From NCBI GenBank assembly GCA_944470555.2, contig OX104130.1, positions 53,415,491-53,479,490 on the forward strand: a stretch of 64,000 nt of DNA. The letters run 5' to 3'. The first letter of the stretch is position 1. The number at the start of each line of letters is the position of its first letter. The notes under the pieces were generated by a model. It was not told the origin of the DNA and did not search any database. It was given only the letters and a program-made list of their open reading frames with translations. The position numbers were made by a program, and so were the translations under genes. The DNA comes from Heterobilharzia americana (taxonomy: Eukaryota > Platyhelminthes > Trematoda > Strigeidida > Schistosomatidae). This document shows, in pieces, positions 1-10,984 of this stretch.

Positions 1-78
1 CTGTAGAGAAGAGAGTGCAATGGAGATGTGTTACTGAATCCCTATGTTCCACTAGGAACCCGAAGGACGAATATTACT
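1..78 (+). mobile_element. RTE-clade LINE, 3' end (cut by window edge)
   Basis: The first bases hold the last coding residues and 3' end shared by all RTE copies here, including CTATGTTCCACTAGGAACC followed by an AT-rich tail. The same end occurs near 1925, 3425, 24150, 36425, 47245, 54750, 62465 and 63950. The body lies to the left of the window. Confidence 0.8.
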
Positions 79-113
79 AATTAGTAAATATAATTAGCCT
101 CAAAATACATTAC

Positions 114-440
114 TGTATAGTGCTCATTAGTGACATGCTTACGAATGGATATCCCGAAGTTCGAATGAGGAGTCGTGACCTGTGGTGTCAACCAGTCAGA
201 AGTGGAGCGGATGCTAGCTGAAGACTTTGAGTGATAGTCACTCCATTTCATGACCTTCAACTCAATGGCTGAATGGTTAGCGCTCTCTCTATGAAACCTG
301 AATGTTGTGAGTTCCACCCCTGAGAAGGTTGTGGTTGCTTACTGCTGAGGAGTCACACACTAGTGCGATATAGCTGTTCACTGCTCCCAGGAGTTCAGTA
401 CTTCTCTACGTGATGTCAGTCGATGGTGAATACTACTTTA
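114..440 (+). repeat. SINE-3 copy with decayed hammerhead
   Basis: A full-length but diverged member of the tRNA-like SINE-3 family. It opens with TATAGTGCTCATTAGTGAC, has an A-box-like TGGCTGAATGG near 266 and a decayed B box, then a hammerhead-like stretch at 337-384. CTGAGGA is intact (344-350) but GAAA has become GATA and stem I no longer pairs, so it should not cleave. Confidence 0.8.
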
Positions 441-544
441 ATACTATTATCGCCACTAGCCTCAAAATGAAATATAATGGGTCAAATTCAATCTAAAATT
501 ATAGGAATATGAATGATAAAATAGAAGAAAAAAGGTAGTAAATA

Positions 545-965
545 AAGCTGTAGGATAAGAACAGTTCACCAAGACAATGCAAGTTTGGTTTCAGTCGATG
601 GATTGCTGCTACTCATTCTGCTTCTGCGTAACGTAGCAATTCACTATTTCCTTGTTCATTGATAACTTTGAAAGTTTTGTTCAGGTTGAGGGGATGACCT
701 ATATCTAGTTGTTTACCATTAGTACTGGTTACTAGTCTTCCATCTATCAATGATAAGCTCTTCGGTATCTATTCAGAAGTTCTTTTACTAAGGACTCTTC
801 CCGTTCTTCTGACATGTATCCCACTACAAGTACAGGTAAATATATGGAAACTATAATCAAAGATAACATGAGGAGGTCTCATATAGAAATTAGTTTATCT
901 GAGCATGTTATTCATGTCAGAGACAACTGTTAGTTTTGCATCTGGATAAGCTAAGTACAATGTTT
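545..965 (-). pseudogene. Penelope-like element, GIY-YIG region remnant
   Basis: Minus-strand translation, with stops and shifts, gives the C-terminal landmarks of PLE proteins: an FTCTCSG-like stretch where C.Y.FTCxCG is expected, RRTGRVLSKR, then DIGHPLNLNKTFKVIN, LLRYAEAE and RLKPNLHCLGE. These match in order the GIY-YIG nuclease and the end of schistosome PLE proteins. The RT half is absent. Interrupted, not functional. Confidence 0.7.
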
Positions 966-1905
966 CCATTCAATCAGTGATTATTTCATATGAACTCAGT
1001 TAATCATCTTTGAATAGTAGTTTTCTTTTTCGTTATGGTTGTATCATTCAGTTTTTTTTATAGGTTTAAAGTAATTTATTCATCAACTTTATGGGATATC
1101 TAAAGTTTATTGAATATTTCCCAATTCATTTTTTATGGTCTCCTTGAAATATAGTTTGGTTGAATGTGTTCAATAATTAGCATATATTTTCGAATATTGG
1201 AAGTACAAACTGTTTTTATAAGATTCATACTTGGAAAATACATTCACCTGAGTAGTTGTGTCTGAGTATTTGTATGCGTGCTGATGGCGGTACAGTTAGT
1301 ATGATTTCTAATCATGTGTAGATAACTGTAGAGGAGTCCTCCTATCTGGATCAGTTTCGGCTTTACTATATACCTTATCATTTTAACCTTAAAGGGTTAA
1401 GTATGTAACAATTATGAGACGATGTCTCTTCAAATTAAGGACATTTGCTGACCCTTTCAATCAACGACGATTACGTTTATTATTCGATTGCTCGTCAATG
1501 ATTGCAGCATTATGGATGTCAATCATGGTGGAGAATCTCATTCAGTGAATAACTTCATACTGGATACATTTCATGAGAGCCTTGGAAGGAGTTTAAATGC
1601 TATTCACTATTCAACAGTTTTGATATTTTCTGGAAGAATCAGAAGAATGATATAACTTCAGGAATTGAGAGATATTTCTGCAGATTCAACATCGGTTGAT
1701 AGATCAGTTCTCTAAGTAGGAATGATATCACTTAGTTATTTCGGTAGTATCCTTCTAACTAACTCTAAGATACATTTATAAGTGATTCTCAGTACCACTG
1801 ATCAATATCATTCATAATTTCATTGTCTTCAAAGCTGTAATCAGCCTTTATTCTTATTATATGCTTCTGTCGTCAGCTAGATGACTAAATTAATCAACTC
1901 TGTGC
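966..1905. other. Unassigned AT-rich sequence
   Basis: No coding region, tRNA or family match recognised. The short TTATTA run at 1911-1924 belongs to the tail of the next RTE copy. Confidence 0.5.
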
Positions 1906-3196
1906 ATTTATTATTATTATTATTAGTCCCTTGGGTTCCAAGTAGAACATACGGCTTCAGTAGCACGTCTCCAATGCGCTGTGTTCTCTGGAATCTTTTG
2001 AACCTGGTTCCACAACAGCCCACAACCGCTCATTTACTCCTCTCACAATCTCCTCCATGTCACCCTCACAACGGACGCCCAACTCGTCGCTTCCCATGGG
2101 GGTTCCACTCGAGTGCCTGGCCTGACGCGTGATGTCTCTAGTCGGCCTTCTCAGTGTATGTCCAGTCCAATCCATCTCCACTTCCTCCCAGTGCATATTT
2201 GTTAGGTGATAGGTTCTTGGTTGATTCGCCACCAACCATCCACCCAGAGTTGCTTGTTGCTTATTATTTCTGGCAATCTATCTGATCTTGAGTAACGAGC
2301 CAGTGTGGGTGGCAGTTGTTGATGAATGTCTGTAGTTTATTGGAATTGCCTTTCGTAACGTGCCGCCAAGTCTCTCAAACATCACACAGAATCACTGACT
2401 TGACTGAATTGGTGTTGAAAATCCGGATCTTGCTCACGCTTTATGCTGAGTGGAGTGGAGAAGATCTCCACACTGGTTTCAGGTTAATGAATGCCTGTCT
2501 TGCTTTTCCGATCTGGCTGGCTTTGACATCCTCGTCTGTGCCACCTATGGTTGGAACAGTGCTTGCTGCCTAGATAGGTGTAGGTGAAGGAGGTTACTTC
2601 CTTTAAGTTTCTCCCGTTCATGGTGATGGTGATGGTGATTGGAGCTTGTTGTTGTTGTTTGTTGTTGTTGGTGGTGGTGTTGTTGTTTGAGTATCTTCAT
2701 CACCTCTCTCTTCTCTATATTCACTTGAAGTCCCGTCTTCGCTGCCCTCCCCCATCCCGCCCCGCCCGCCTCTTCTGTCAACTTGTTACTTTTCGCCTGT
2801 AGATCTTCCAGCTTGTGTGACATCAGACACAAGTCATCGTTGGCCAATTCCAGATCTTCTAGGTTGTTTTCCGCAGTCCAGCCAGCATATCCCCCTCTTC
2901 TCACAGCTCCCCACTGTTGTCTGCTGCATGATCCAGTCTAGTCGACCACAATCAGGAATATCATGGTTGATAGTGGGCAACCTTGTTTCACTCCTGTCTT
3001 CACTTCACTTCGAAGGCGTCACTGAGTTTCCGATTGTGAATTACTTGGCCGGCATGTGGCGTCTTCATATAGCTAGTTGTTGAATGAGGCTGATAAAGGT
3101 TTGTTGTATTCCGTAGTAATGAAGCAGTTTCCAAATTACCTCTCGGTCGATGCTGTCAAAGGCGTTCTCAAAGTCGATAAAGTTGAGGTAGAGAGC
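1906..3196 (-). mobile_element. RTE-A: 5'-truncated RTE LINE
   Basis: A minus-strand copy whose 3' end (TTATTA tail, CCCTTGGGTTCCAAGTAGAA) is at the left. Reading leftwards from 3196 it covers the middle of the RT (INFIDFENAFDSID-like sequence near 3170), the region of the RT catalytic box near 2845, and the C-terminal domain at 1957-2235 (MDWTGHTLRRPT). Box C reads LELANDDLCLM instead of an FADD-type motif, so the active site is damaged. Frame is broken several times. Bases 2572-3196 are almost identical, inverted, to 10365-10978. Confidence 0.88.
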
Positions 3197-3399
3197 TGAA
3201 GTCTGTGCATTTACTCAGTGAAAATCAGTCAATATCAATATATAATCAGGCATTACTGTATGACGATCCAAGTTGTCACATCGTGGATACCTTTGATAGT
3301 CACCAAGACCAATATAACATCATGAATATTCAGCGGTATCAAGGCATCCGCATAGAAACTCATCTACCAACAGAAAATATCAAGAGATTAAGCCCTGTA

Positions 3400-3504
3400 T
3401 ATTATATTATTTTTCCCTTGGGTTCCTAGTGGAACATAGGGTTTCAGTAGCACACATCCATTGCACTCTGTTCTCTGCAGTCTTTTTTGAACCTGGCGCC
3501 ATGG
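3400..3504 (-). mobile_element. RTE 3'-end fragment
   Basis: About 100 bases of the minus-strand RTE 3' end (CCCTTGGGTTCCTAGTGGAAC) preceded by an AT-rich tail. It is severely 5' truncated, which is usual for target-primed LINE insertions. Confidence 0.75.
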
Positions 3505-3699
3505 AAAATTACAAGTATCATAATATAACATCCATTAGGAAATACAAAAATACCAAAATAATGCAAATATTTTTTTTCCTTAGTCTACAGTGTCGAATAT
3601 CTGTTAGCTTAATTATTGCAAGTAGAGACACACATTAGGGATTAGTCACTGAAATAGCGGTATATTGACAGTCAAATTAATAATCACAGTGCTGTGAGT

Positions 3700-3754
<55 letters not shown>

Positions 3755-5180
3755 AAGTGATGTTAGTGAATAATCAACTCGCGATTTGTAATTTTCTCCT
3801 TAAATGAACAAAGAATGGGAGATGATCACATGACACAAGAAATGGATGCAGTACGGGTTAACACTTAGTGGATTCACTGATCAACTAACTGACTGATTGA
3901 ATGATTCGAGAGTGGGAACAAAGAATGAAAAAGTGCGTATGTATGTGAATGGTATATATATATGTGTGCACATCGCGTCATAGAGATTAAAAAAATTAGT
4001 TTATCACAAACCGAAAAACAGATTGGGCATGTTAAACTATAAACTAAGTGATAGAAAAAGTGAAAACAGATGGTGTGATAATGAAAATTATCTTGTATTT
4101 CCTCCTTGTCTTCCTCTTTCCCGAAAAAATATATACACACTTTCTGGTGAAAAACTGTTCTTTTACACGGTAAAACAGGAATGTGCCTAGAATTGTCTCG
4201 ACGATGAATGGATAAGTATAAAGAAGAGACAAGAATACTGATGAAATGGCTAATATGGGGTGGAAATATTATTCTCACTTGTGTGAATGTTTCCTTTACA
4301 ATGTACAAAATCACACTGCAATTCAAAGTTCCTAAATATCCACTCTTTATAGTCTAGTTTAGTCTGTTGTCAATCATATACGAAATAAATTGATTACAAT
4401 CCTGTGTTGGTGGTGGTAGTGATGGTGGGGGTGCAGGTGTGTGTTTGGCGCAGGGGGGGGGGAGAGGAAATCGATGGAATGAACTTGTACATAAGTTCAT
4501 CCCTTCAAGTTATCAAAGCTTACAGCAACCCACAGAGAACAAGTGGATAGAAATAGAGTGATATCAAAGTAGACAAAGGTATACGAGAGGAAAAGCAATT
4601 TGAAAATCATAATTAATGAAAATATTCAAGATTAAGAAAGCGTCAAAGAGTGAATACATCTGTTGTATTGTAACTAATTTTCTTCAGCCATAGAATCCTA
4701 TCATCTCAAAGACCACAAACACAGACAGTCTATACCTTTCTTCATGGCTCAGACTAACAGTCAAAAACTTGATGGACTGAGGCTTTGTTTGGTTTAGCCA
4801 TTCTCAGCTTCATTCTAACCCAATCCAACTTCAGCTAGCACTACACGCACACGTTGGTAGTGTCAAGGCATGCACAACATATGTCTACCTTAGTTGCTGA
4901 TGGTTCATTGTCTCATCGACAAACTTGACATTCTTGCCGATTGACAGATGATACATTGACGTGGTGGTCGGGCTTGTATATCACATTTGCCTAAAGAGCT
5001 ACACTGGTTAAAGCGCTTATTCTTTTAGGTCCAACTATTCTAGAAAGGTCTGTTAGATATTGATAACACTGAAAGCAGTTACTGTTATACTGTATATTTC
5101 CACACTGTGATGAGAGAGAGAGGATGAAGTCGTACTACTTGTTGTGCAGCTTTAACAGCGGATGTTTCGATACCATTTTC
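3505..5180. other. Unassigned sequence with a TG microsatellite
   Basis: No recognised gene. A 150-codon open frame on the minus strand at 3874-4326 is hydrophobic, Ser/His-rich and matches nothing I know; I treat it as chance. A run of ten G lies near 4452. Confidence 0.5.
3701..3751. repeat. (TG)n microsatellite
   Basis: About 25 uninterrupted TG units. Confidence 0.95.
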
Positions 5181-5184
5181 TTAT

Positions 5185-5510
5185 ATGCAGCAGTGTGTAA
5201 ACGCTTCGAGATGTATATTCTGAAGTTCCAATGAGAAGCTGTGACTTCTGGGGTCAATTAATCGGAAGTGAAGCCGGTGCCAACCGAAGACCTTGAGGGA
5301 TAGTCGTGCTACATCACGTATTAACAGAAGTAGGAAACTCTGAACCATTGTACTTCAATCTAGTGACTGATTAGTTCTGAGTTCGATCCCTGGTGGGGTT
5401 GTGGGTGTGTACTGTTGAGCAATCCCACACGAAGAGGAAACATACCGAGTGCTCCCAGGTTTTCTATGCTTCTCCAAACGATGTTATTCGATGATGAATA
5501 CAACCCTGAA
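5185..5510 (+). repeat. SINE-3 copy, decayed hammerhead
   Basis: Starts with CTTCGAGATG and GAAGTTCCAATGAGAAG, the SINE-3 head, and holds a good B box GAGTTCGATCCC near 5382. The ribozyme region (5408-5456) has TTGAGCA in place of CTGAGGA and a disturbed stem II. Confidence 0.78.
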
Positions 5511-5614
5511 ATAAATGATCAATAATCAAAATATTAAATGGCTTGAAAAGTATATTCTTAATTATCATTTTGACTATCTAAGATAACTGTGGTCTAGAAG
5601 ACTAGTATTGATAC

Positions 5615-5735
5615 TGGGTGATGATTAAAGGTGGAATGAAAATTTGGACTACGGCCAGGTTCGAACCAGCGACCACCAGATTTCCGGCCCGGTACTCTAC
5701 CAACTGAATTATAAGGTCCGACTACGGACCAGATT
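5615..5735 (-). repeat. SINE-4 (tRNA-like) copy
   Basis: Minus-strand tRNA-derived short repeat. Its complement has an A box in TAATTCAGTTGGTAGAG, an anticodon-like stem, B box GGTTCGAACC and the family 3' end ATCACCCAGTAT. No ribozyme core is visible. Confidence 0.75.
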
Positions 5736-5984
5736 TTTACTTTTAATTTTTCGTTTATGTACATAGGGTAAGGCTGAATTGTTGTTAACGAATTTTCATT
5801 AAATTATCATGATACAGTGGAAATGAATAGTAATCGTAAGGGTGATGCTTACAGATGACATTAAATCAGTTCAGGCTGCGTCTTGTTGTTGTTGCAAAGA
5901 TACTGAGCATGTTTGTTGATGAAAGTAACTACAAAATTTCACTTTTCTGGTTATCAGTTAGAAGGTTCCCAGAAACAACTAACT

Positions 5985-6560
5985 GTACTTCATCTCGTCT
6001 GTTCAAAGTATTTAGATTTGCCTATTATTATATGTAAAACCTGAGCGATCAACTTCGGTTCTGTGAAAGTCAATTTCATGGCCCATTTCTATTGCGTGTA
6101 GCTCGATTGCCGATTTGTTTACTAGCTTCTTATCATCTACTGAGGTTTTCAGAATCTGCGTCAGGCATAGTCCATGCCCCCCGAATCCTTCATTTATCTG
6201 ATTAGCTGTCTCCTTCACACATACTACAATACAATCTGCCCATTTGATTTCATGAATGCAGTTCTGCTGATATTCTTTAGGTAATACGTCTTTAACTTGA
6301 GAATCCTTCTTATTTCTTCCGAAATCTCCTTACTATGTGGGATTATCATCGTGTTTTATCTAGTTCTTCGAAGATAGTTTCAGTACATTCTTAATTTCAT
6401 CTTTTAGAATGATTTTTAGCAAAATCTCTTGGGTAATTATTTGCTTCCAGTGTGCAGCGAACTGATTTAAATCCTTCTTTTTTTCATCCTCTTCCATTGT
6501 AACAAGACGATCAACTCTGTTGATCAAATTCCGTGTGACTGTTACTTAAGTGGTCAAAGA
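5985..6560 (-). pseudogene. Penelope-like element: RT tail, linker and GIY-YIG remnant
   Basis: Minus-strand frames give, in PLE order, NLINRVDRLVTMEEDEKKK (end of RT), EANNYPRDF (the ..NGYP. block), HSKEISEEIRRILK, then DVLPKEYQQNCIHEI and SAIELHAIEMGHEIDFHR. The last two correspond to the nuclease entry and the conserved ...H...TGH.ID block of GIY-YIG PLEs. Frameshifts separate the pieces. RT catalytic motifs are missing. Confidence 0.75.
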
Positions 6561-6930
6561 ATGTACAGACTGATAATCTTGGTAACTATTAAAATGTAAT
6601 GATTTTCTAAATATCATTTACCTTGAATTTATTGATCTGCTATCTTTCCACCATATGGTCCATAAAAGCTTCTTTTAGCAAATAGTTGGAATCAACCTTA
6701 TTGGTGAAAGCAATACCTTACATACTCAGTAGCTGAAAAATGGGAAAGTTTAACGATCACAAATGTATCTTTATCAAATTCATGGTGGAGTAGAACATTT
6801 CATTATTGAGTTAGTCGCTAATGTATTCATGAACAAATTAGCGGCTATTGAGGATACTGGAGATCCAGTTATTGCATCTTATCTGTCTTTCTGTACAGAT
6901 CCCCTCTAAACGTGAATATTGTTGATCATA
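6561..6930. other. Unassigned sequence
   Basis: Probably eroded upstream PLE sequence, but I see no motif that proves it. Confidence 0.4.
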
Positions 6931-6934
6931 AACA

Positions 6935-7185
6935 CAGTCGTGGATGAGGTTGGTGGCTAGCAGTGGAGTCTGTGATGCGAGTTTCGTCACAGCGTTATCC
7001 ACTAGGCTACCGAGTCACAACCACCACTTATTGTGTGATAAGTATAGTTTATTTATATTTTATTTGTGTTATCCTCTTGTTAATTGAACCGAATTGACCG
7101 ATCTCTATTAGCATATGGGCTACTGCATCGATGCCTATTGTCTGTGTTTTCAGGACTCTCGCTCCGTCTTATTCGGATCCCATTG
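6935..7185 (-). repeat. SINE-1 (SMalpha-like) copy without ribozyme
   Basis: Minus-strand SINE-1. GTGGCTAGCAGTGGAGTC, the segment downstream of the cleavage site, is followed almost at once by the A-box side GCGTTATCCACTAGGC; most of the ribozyme and the B box are lost in an internal deletion. The monomer tail (CATATGGGCTACTGCATCGATG) follows at 7100-7160. Confidence 0.72.
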
Positions 7186-7520
7186 CTTGCTGCTATCATC
7201 ATTCATATCATTAATTTGGAAGGAGTAAGATTGCGAGTACTCTCAGTCTCAGAAACATAAACCTATAAACCGTCCGAAAGGTATGACTTTTAAGACATTT
7301 ACTTATCCTCTAGTCCTAAGGTTTTATAGAAGACATTGTAGTGACATTTAAACATGTTCATAATCTTAATGATAGTCAAGATACAGTTTACTTTCTGAGT
7401 AGATGATGAGCGGTCAAAATTAATTGCGTTGTATCTCAAAGGATACTAAAATTATGATGGTGGTTTACATGAAGCATTTTCAGAAAATCAAGAAGTCCTA
7501 ATAGATATTTAAATCATGCT
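7186..7520. other. Unassigned sequence
   Basis: No gene or repeat family recognised. Confidence 0.4.
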
Positions 7521-7740
7521 ATACCCATCGAACAAAGAGTGGCTATCGTGATTCAGCGGGTTAATGGATAACGGTCTAGCGTTTGAAGCGGCCAGTCCTG
7601 GGTTGGAGTTTCCCTGGGAACATCACCCCCTGGAGGCATGTACATCTAACTGACGAAGCCCAAACGGGACGAAATGCGCGTTTTGGACTCCATTGCTAGC
7701 CACTACTTGTCATTAATTATAGTCACTGCTATTATTATAA
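7521..7740 (+). repeat. SINE-1 (SMalpha-like) element
   Basis: Begins with ATACCCATCGAACAAAG, followed by TGGCTATCGTG, an A-box region TTAATGGATAACG and a B-box relic TGGGTTGGAGTTT, then the ribozyme at 7641-7692 and the downstream ATTGCTAGCCACTA. This order is that of schistosome SMalpha: Pol III promoter, then hammerhead. Confidence 0.85.
7641..7692 (+). ncRNA. Hammerhead ribozyme, SINE-1 type
   Basis: CTGACGA at 7650-7656, GAAA at 7671-7674, stem III ATGCGCGT and cleavage triplet GTT. Stem I pairs TCTAA with TTGGA, including a wobble. Stem II has lost its outer two pairs. Catalytic core is intact; activity is probably weak. Confidence 0.8.
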
Positions 7741-7780
7741 TAATTATACTAAGAATGATTTTAGTAGTCAAACTTGAGTG

Positions 7781-7915
7781 AGTTTGAAAGCCACCGTAGC
7801 AACTGTTGAGATAGCCAATTACTTTTCCTAATCCTGTGAAAAACTGCCTTCCTAGCCGAAATTCTGAAGTTTAATTGTTTATTTCACCAGTTGCTAGGGT
7901 GGCCTTTAAAGTTAC
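7781..7915. repeat. Inverted-repeat (MITE-like) element
   Basis: Two roughly 40-base arms face each other: AAAGCCACCGTAGCAACTG on the left and CCAGTTGCTAGGGTGGCC on the right, with TTTAAAGT at the edge. The same palindromic element recurs at 15301, 22831, 44782, 44929, 59583 and 59766. It has no coding capacity. Confidence 0.75.
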
Positions 7916-8444
7916 TTGGCAAACACCCCTCTTATTCACATTTCATACATGATAGTCTAAAAATAGGTGCATATAGTATTCAATGTGGTATGTGTCTGCA
8001 TCCATCATAAAGATGAGATGAAGGAAGTTGATATCACATTGGGACAGAAATGATGTTGAAGCTATAAATATGACAGAAGGCTAGTGAGTGAATGAGTTAT
8101 TTAGCACGTGGGTAAGGTGGAGACAAAAGTTAACTTATTGATTCACATATTTTGAGGTTAATGCGTATTTTATTTTAAAGGTAGTATTTATCACAGAACA
8201 TCTCCTGGTTAACTAGCACACTAGTTACTAGCCGGTCCTGAGCCCGGGTAAAGAGGAAAGGTTGGGCACAGGGCTACCAACCCTATACCGGAAAACCAAT
8301 CCAATAGCGAAAGAAACTTTAAAGCACAAACAAAATATAAAAAAAACTTATTCCTCGCTGGAATCGGAGAAGCGAAATGGCACCGGTTGGTGAAAGCCTT
8401 CGGGAAGCCAGTTGGCCGATGTGTCTTCTCTCCCTCGATGAAAG

Positions 8445-9270
8445 CGAAAGTAAACGTGGGGACGTGGAATGTCCACACCATGTTTGAACCAGCAAGGCAG
8501 CCCAGATTGCAAACGAGATGAAGAGGTATCACATCGAAGTGCTTGGGATTTGCGAAAGCAGATGGAATGGGAGTGGACTCTCCAAAATGTCAAATGGAGA
8601 ATCAATAATCTACTCTGATATTGTCACACAGACGACAGCCACGAGCACACTGAGGGAGTGGCTATCATCATGTCCTCAAGAGCATTGAAGGCTCTCTCTC
8701 ATGCAGTGGGAACCAATCTCCTCCAGCATCAGGATCATGACAGCAAGGTTCAACTCAAAAGGAAGGAAGGAAGGTCACAATCATACAATGCTACGCTATG
8801 CACCTACAAATAATGCAGAGGAAGAGAAGAAGGAGGAATTCTACAGACAACTGCAACCAACACTGGACAAGACGCCAGTTGGCGATATCAAAATTCTAAT
8901 GGGTGACATGAATGCCAAACTGGGAGGGGACAACACAGGAAGAGAACTAACCATGGGTCGAGAAGCGCTCGGTGAGGTGATGAACGAGAATGGAGAATTG
9001 TTTGCAGAATTCTGTGCACTCAACGATTTGGTGATTGGAGTCAGGCAGTGTGTTCAAGCACAAGGATATCCACAAAGCGAGCGACATGGATTTCACCAGA
9101 CACCAGGACACACTAAAAATCAAATCGACTTTATCTCAATCTCGAGAAAATGGAGACGCAGTCTACTTGACACAAGGTCAAGAAGAGGAGCAGATGTAGG
9201 TTCACACCTCTCACTATCTAGTACAAGGAACCTTCCAAATCAAGTTAAAAGCCTTCAAGGAAGCTGGTGA
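8445..9270 (+). pseudogene. RTE endonuclease (APE/EEP) domain, broken
   Basis: VNVGTWNVHTMFE near 8450 is the EEP entry motif; AAQIANEMKRYHIEVLGIC and SRWNGSG follow in another frame. The open segment 8701-9270 carries the metal/catalytic GDMNAKLG (about residues 68-75) and QIDFISISRKWRR. The terminal SDHH motif is replaced by GSHLSL, so the catalytic histidine context is lost. In intact relatives this nuclease nicks the target DNA to prime reverse transcription. Confidence 0.85.
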
Positions 9271-9898
9271 TAGACCTCAATTCAAGTACAACACTCGGGA
9301 AACTGAAGGATGAAACTACAAAGGAGATCTTCACGGCAGCCATTAAGACAAAATGGAAGACAGCGAGCAACATCCCTGAAGAAACCTGTGTGGAAGAACA
9401 CTGGGACTCTTTGGAAGCTATGTGGAAAGCAACCTGCACAACAGTATTAGGGAGGAAGAGAAAGAAGATAAGGAATGGATCTCAATGGATACATGGAAGC
9501 TGTTAGAGGAGAGGAGGATGGTGAAACAGAAGATAAACCAGTGCAAGGATGCTCAACGACAAGAGGAACTGAGCACAATGTATAAAACACTGGACAAAGA
9601 AGTGAAGAAGAGTGCACGGAAAGACAAAAGACACTTCTACGAAACACTGGCAAGTGAAGCAGAACAGGCTGCAGGTAGGAGAGAGAGACTTGACAACATT
9701 GTATCAAATAACCAGGTTGCTATCTGGGAAGAGATCAATACAGATGAACCAATAAAAGATGAAGAAGGAAATATAATTACCAGAGGAGAGAAACAAAGGA
9801 AACAATGGGCTGACCACTTCAAGAAGCTCTTGAATCGACCACCACCACCACCTGCACTTTGTCCAAAAATACCACCTGCAGCCCAGCCGCTGAACTAA
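9267..9898 (+). pseudogene. RTE linker between endonuclease and RT
   Basis: Two overlapping frames (9267-9506 and 9422-9898) give the charged helical linker typical of RTE proteins: WKATCTTVLGRKRKK, KKSARKDKRHFYETLASEAE, ADHFKKLLNRPPPP. A frameshift lies near 9450. The acidic and basic runs suggest helical structure. No catalytic function is expected here. Confidence 0.75.
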
Positions 9899-10332
9899 AA
9901 GTGAACACAGGCCTTCCAACAAAAATGGAAGTCCTGAATGCCATAAAGCTACTGAAATGCGGGAAAGCAGCAGGACCAGACGGGATACCGCCAGAAGCAC
10001 TGAGAACAGACGTAGAGACAACAGCGGACATGCTCACACCACACCAATATTGCAGAAGGTGTGGAAGGAAGAGAAGGAACCTGGCCATTGATTGGAAGAA
10101 GGGATACCTTGTCAAACTCCTGAAGAAGAGAGACCTTAGTGTTTGCAAGAACTGGCGAGGAATCACTCTCCTGTCCACCCAATGCAAGCAAAATATTAGG
10201 CCGCATCATCCTGGAGAGACTAAAGGAAGCACTGGATTCAAAACTACGACCAGAACAGGCTGGCTGGCTGGATTCAGAAAGTACAAATCATGTGCGGACC
10301 AAATTGTAACGCTACACTACGCATCATCATAG
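9859..10332 (+). pseudogene. RTE reverse transcriptase, N-terminal part
   Basis: Contains the RT-0 signature LLKCGKAAGPDGIPPEAL, DWKKGYLVKLLKKRDLSVC, NWRGITLLST and, after a shift, the QAGF/RK.KSC.DQ block. Beyond 10332 fragments of the palm follow in other frames (INFIDFENAFDSID near 10370, and LELANDDLCLM near 10705 at the catalytic box). Not functional as it stands. Confidence 0.85.
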
Positions 10333-10984
10333 AACAGAGTATAGAATGGCAGTCAACTTAACTCTACCTCAACTTCATCGACTTTGAGAACGCCTTTGAC
10401 AGCATCGACCGAGAGGTAATTTGGAAACTGCTTCATTACTACGGAATACAACAAACCTTTATCAGCCTCATTCAACAATAGCTATATGAAGACGCCACAT
10501 GCCGGCCAAGTAATTCACAATCGGAAACTCAGTGACGCCTTCGAAGTGAAGTGAAGACAGGAGTGAAACAAGGTTGCCCACTATCAACCATGATATTCCT
10601 GATTGTGGTCGACTAGACTGGATCATGCAGCAGACAACAGTGGGGAGCTGTGAGAAGAGGGGGATATGCTGGCTGGACTGCGGAAAACAACCTAGAAGAT
10701 CTGGAATTGGCCAACGATGACTTGTGTCTGATGTCACACAAGCTGGAAGATCTACAGGCGAAAAGTAACAAGTTGACAGAAGAGGCGGGGCGGGATGGGG
10801 GAGGGCAGCGAAGACGGGACTTCAAGTGAATATAGAGAAGAGAGAGGTGATGAAGATACTCAAACAACAACACCACCACCAACAACAACAAACAACAACA
10901 ACAAGCTCCAATCACCATCACCATCACCATGAACGGGAGAAACTTAAAGGAAGTAACCTCCTTCACCTATCCTAGGCATATGAT

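Larger units (their letters stand above)
8205..10978 (+). mobile_element. RTE-B: longest RTE LINE copy, 3' truncated
   Basis: Starts with the family 5' end CTAGTTACTAGCCGGTCC and runs through the APE endonuclease, the linker and about two thirds of the RT before ending abruptly at 10978. The last 650 bases or so, present in RTE-A and others, are missing. Loss of the 3' end rather than the 5' end is unusual for a LINE and points to a later rearrangement. Many stops and shifts. Confidence 0.9.

Noticed and set aside
3874..4326. 150-codon open frame on the minus strand
   Set aside because: Hydrophobic, Ser/His/Ile-rich composition, no domain, overlapping low-complexity sequence; expected by chance in AT-rich DNA.
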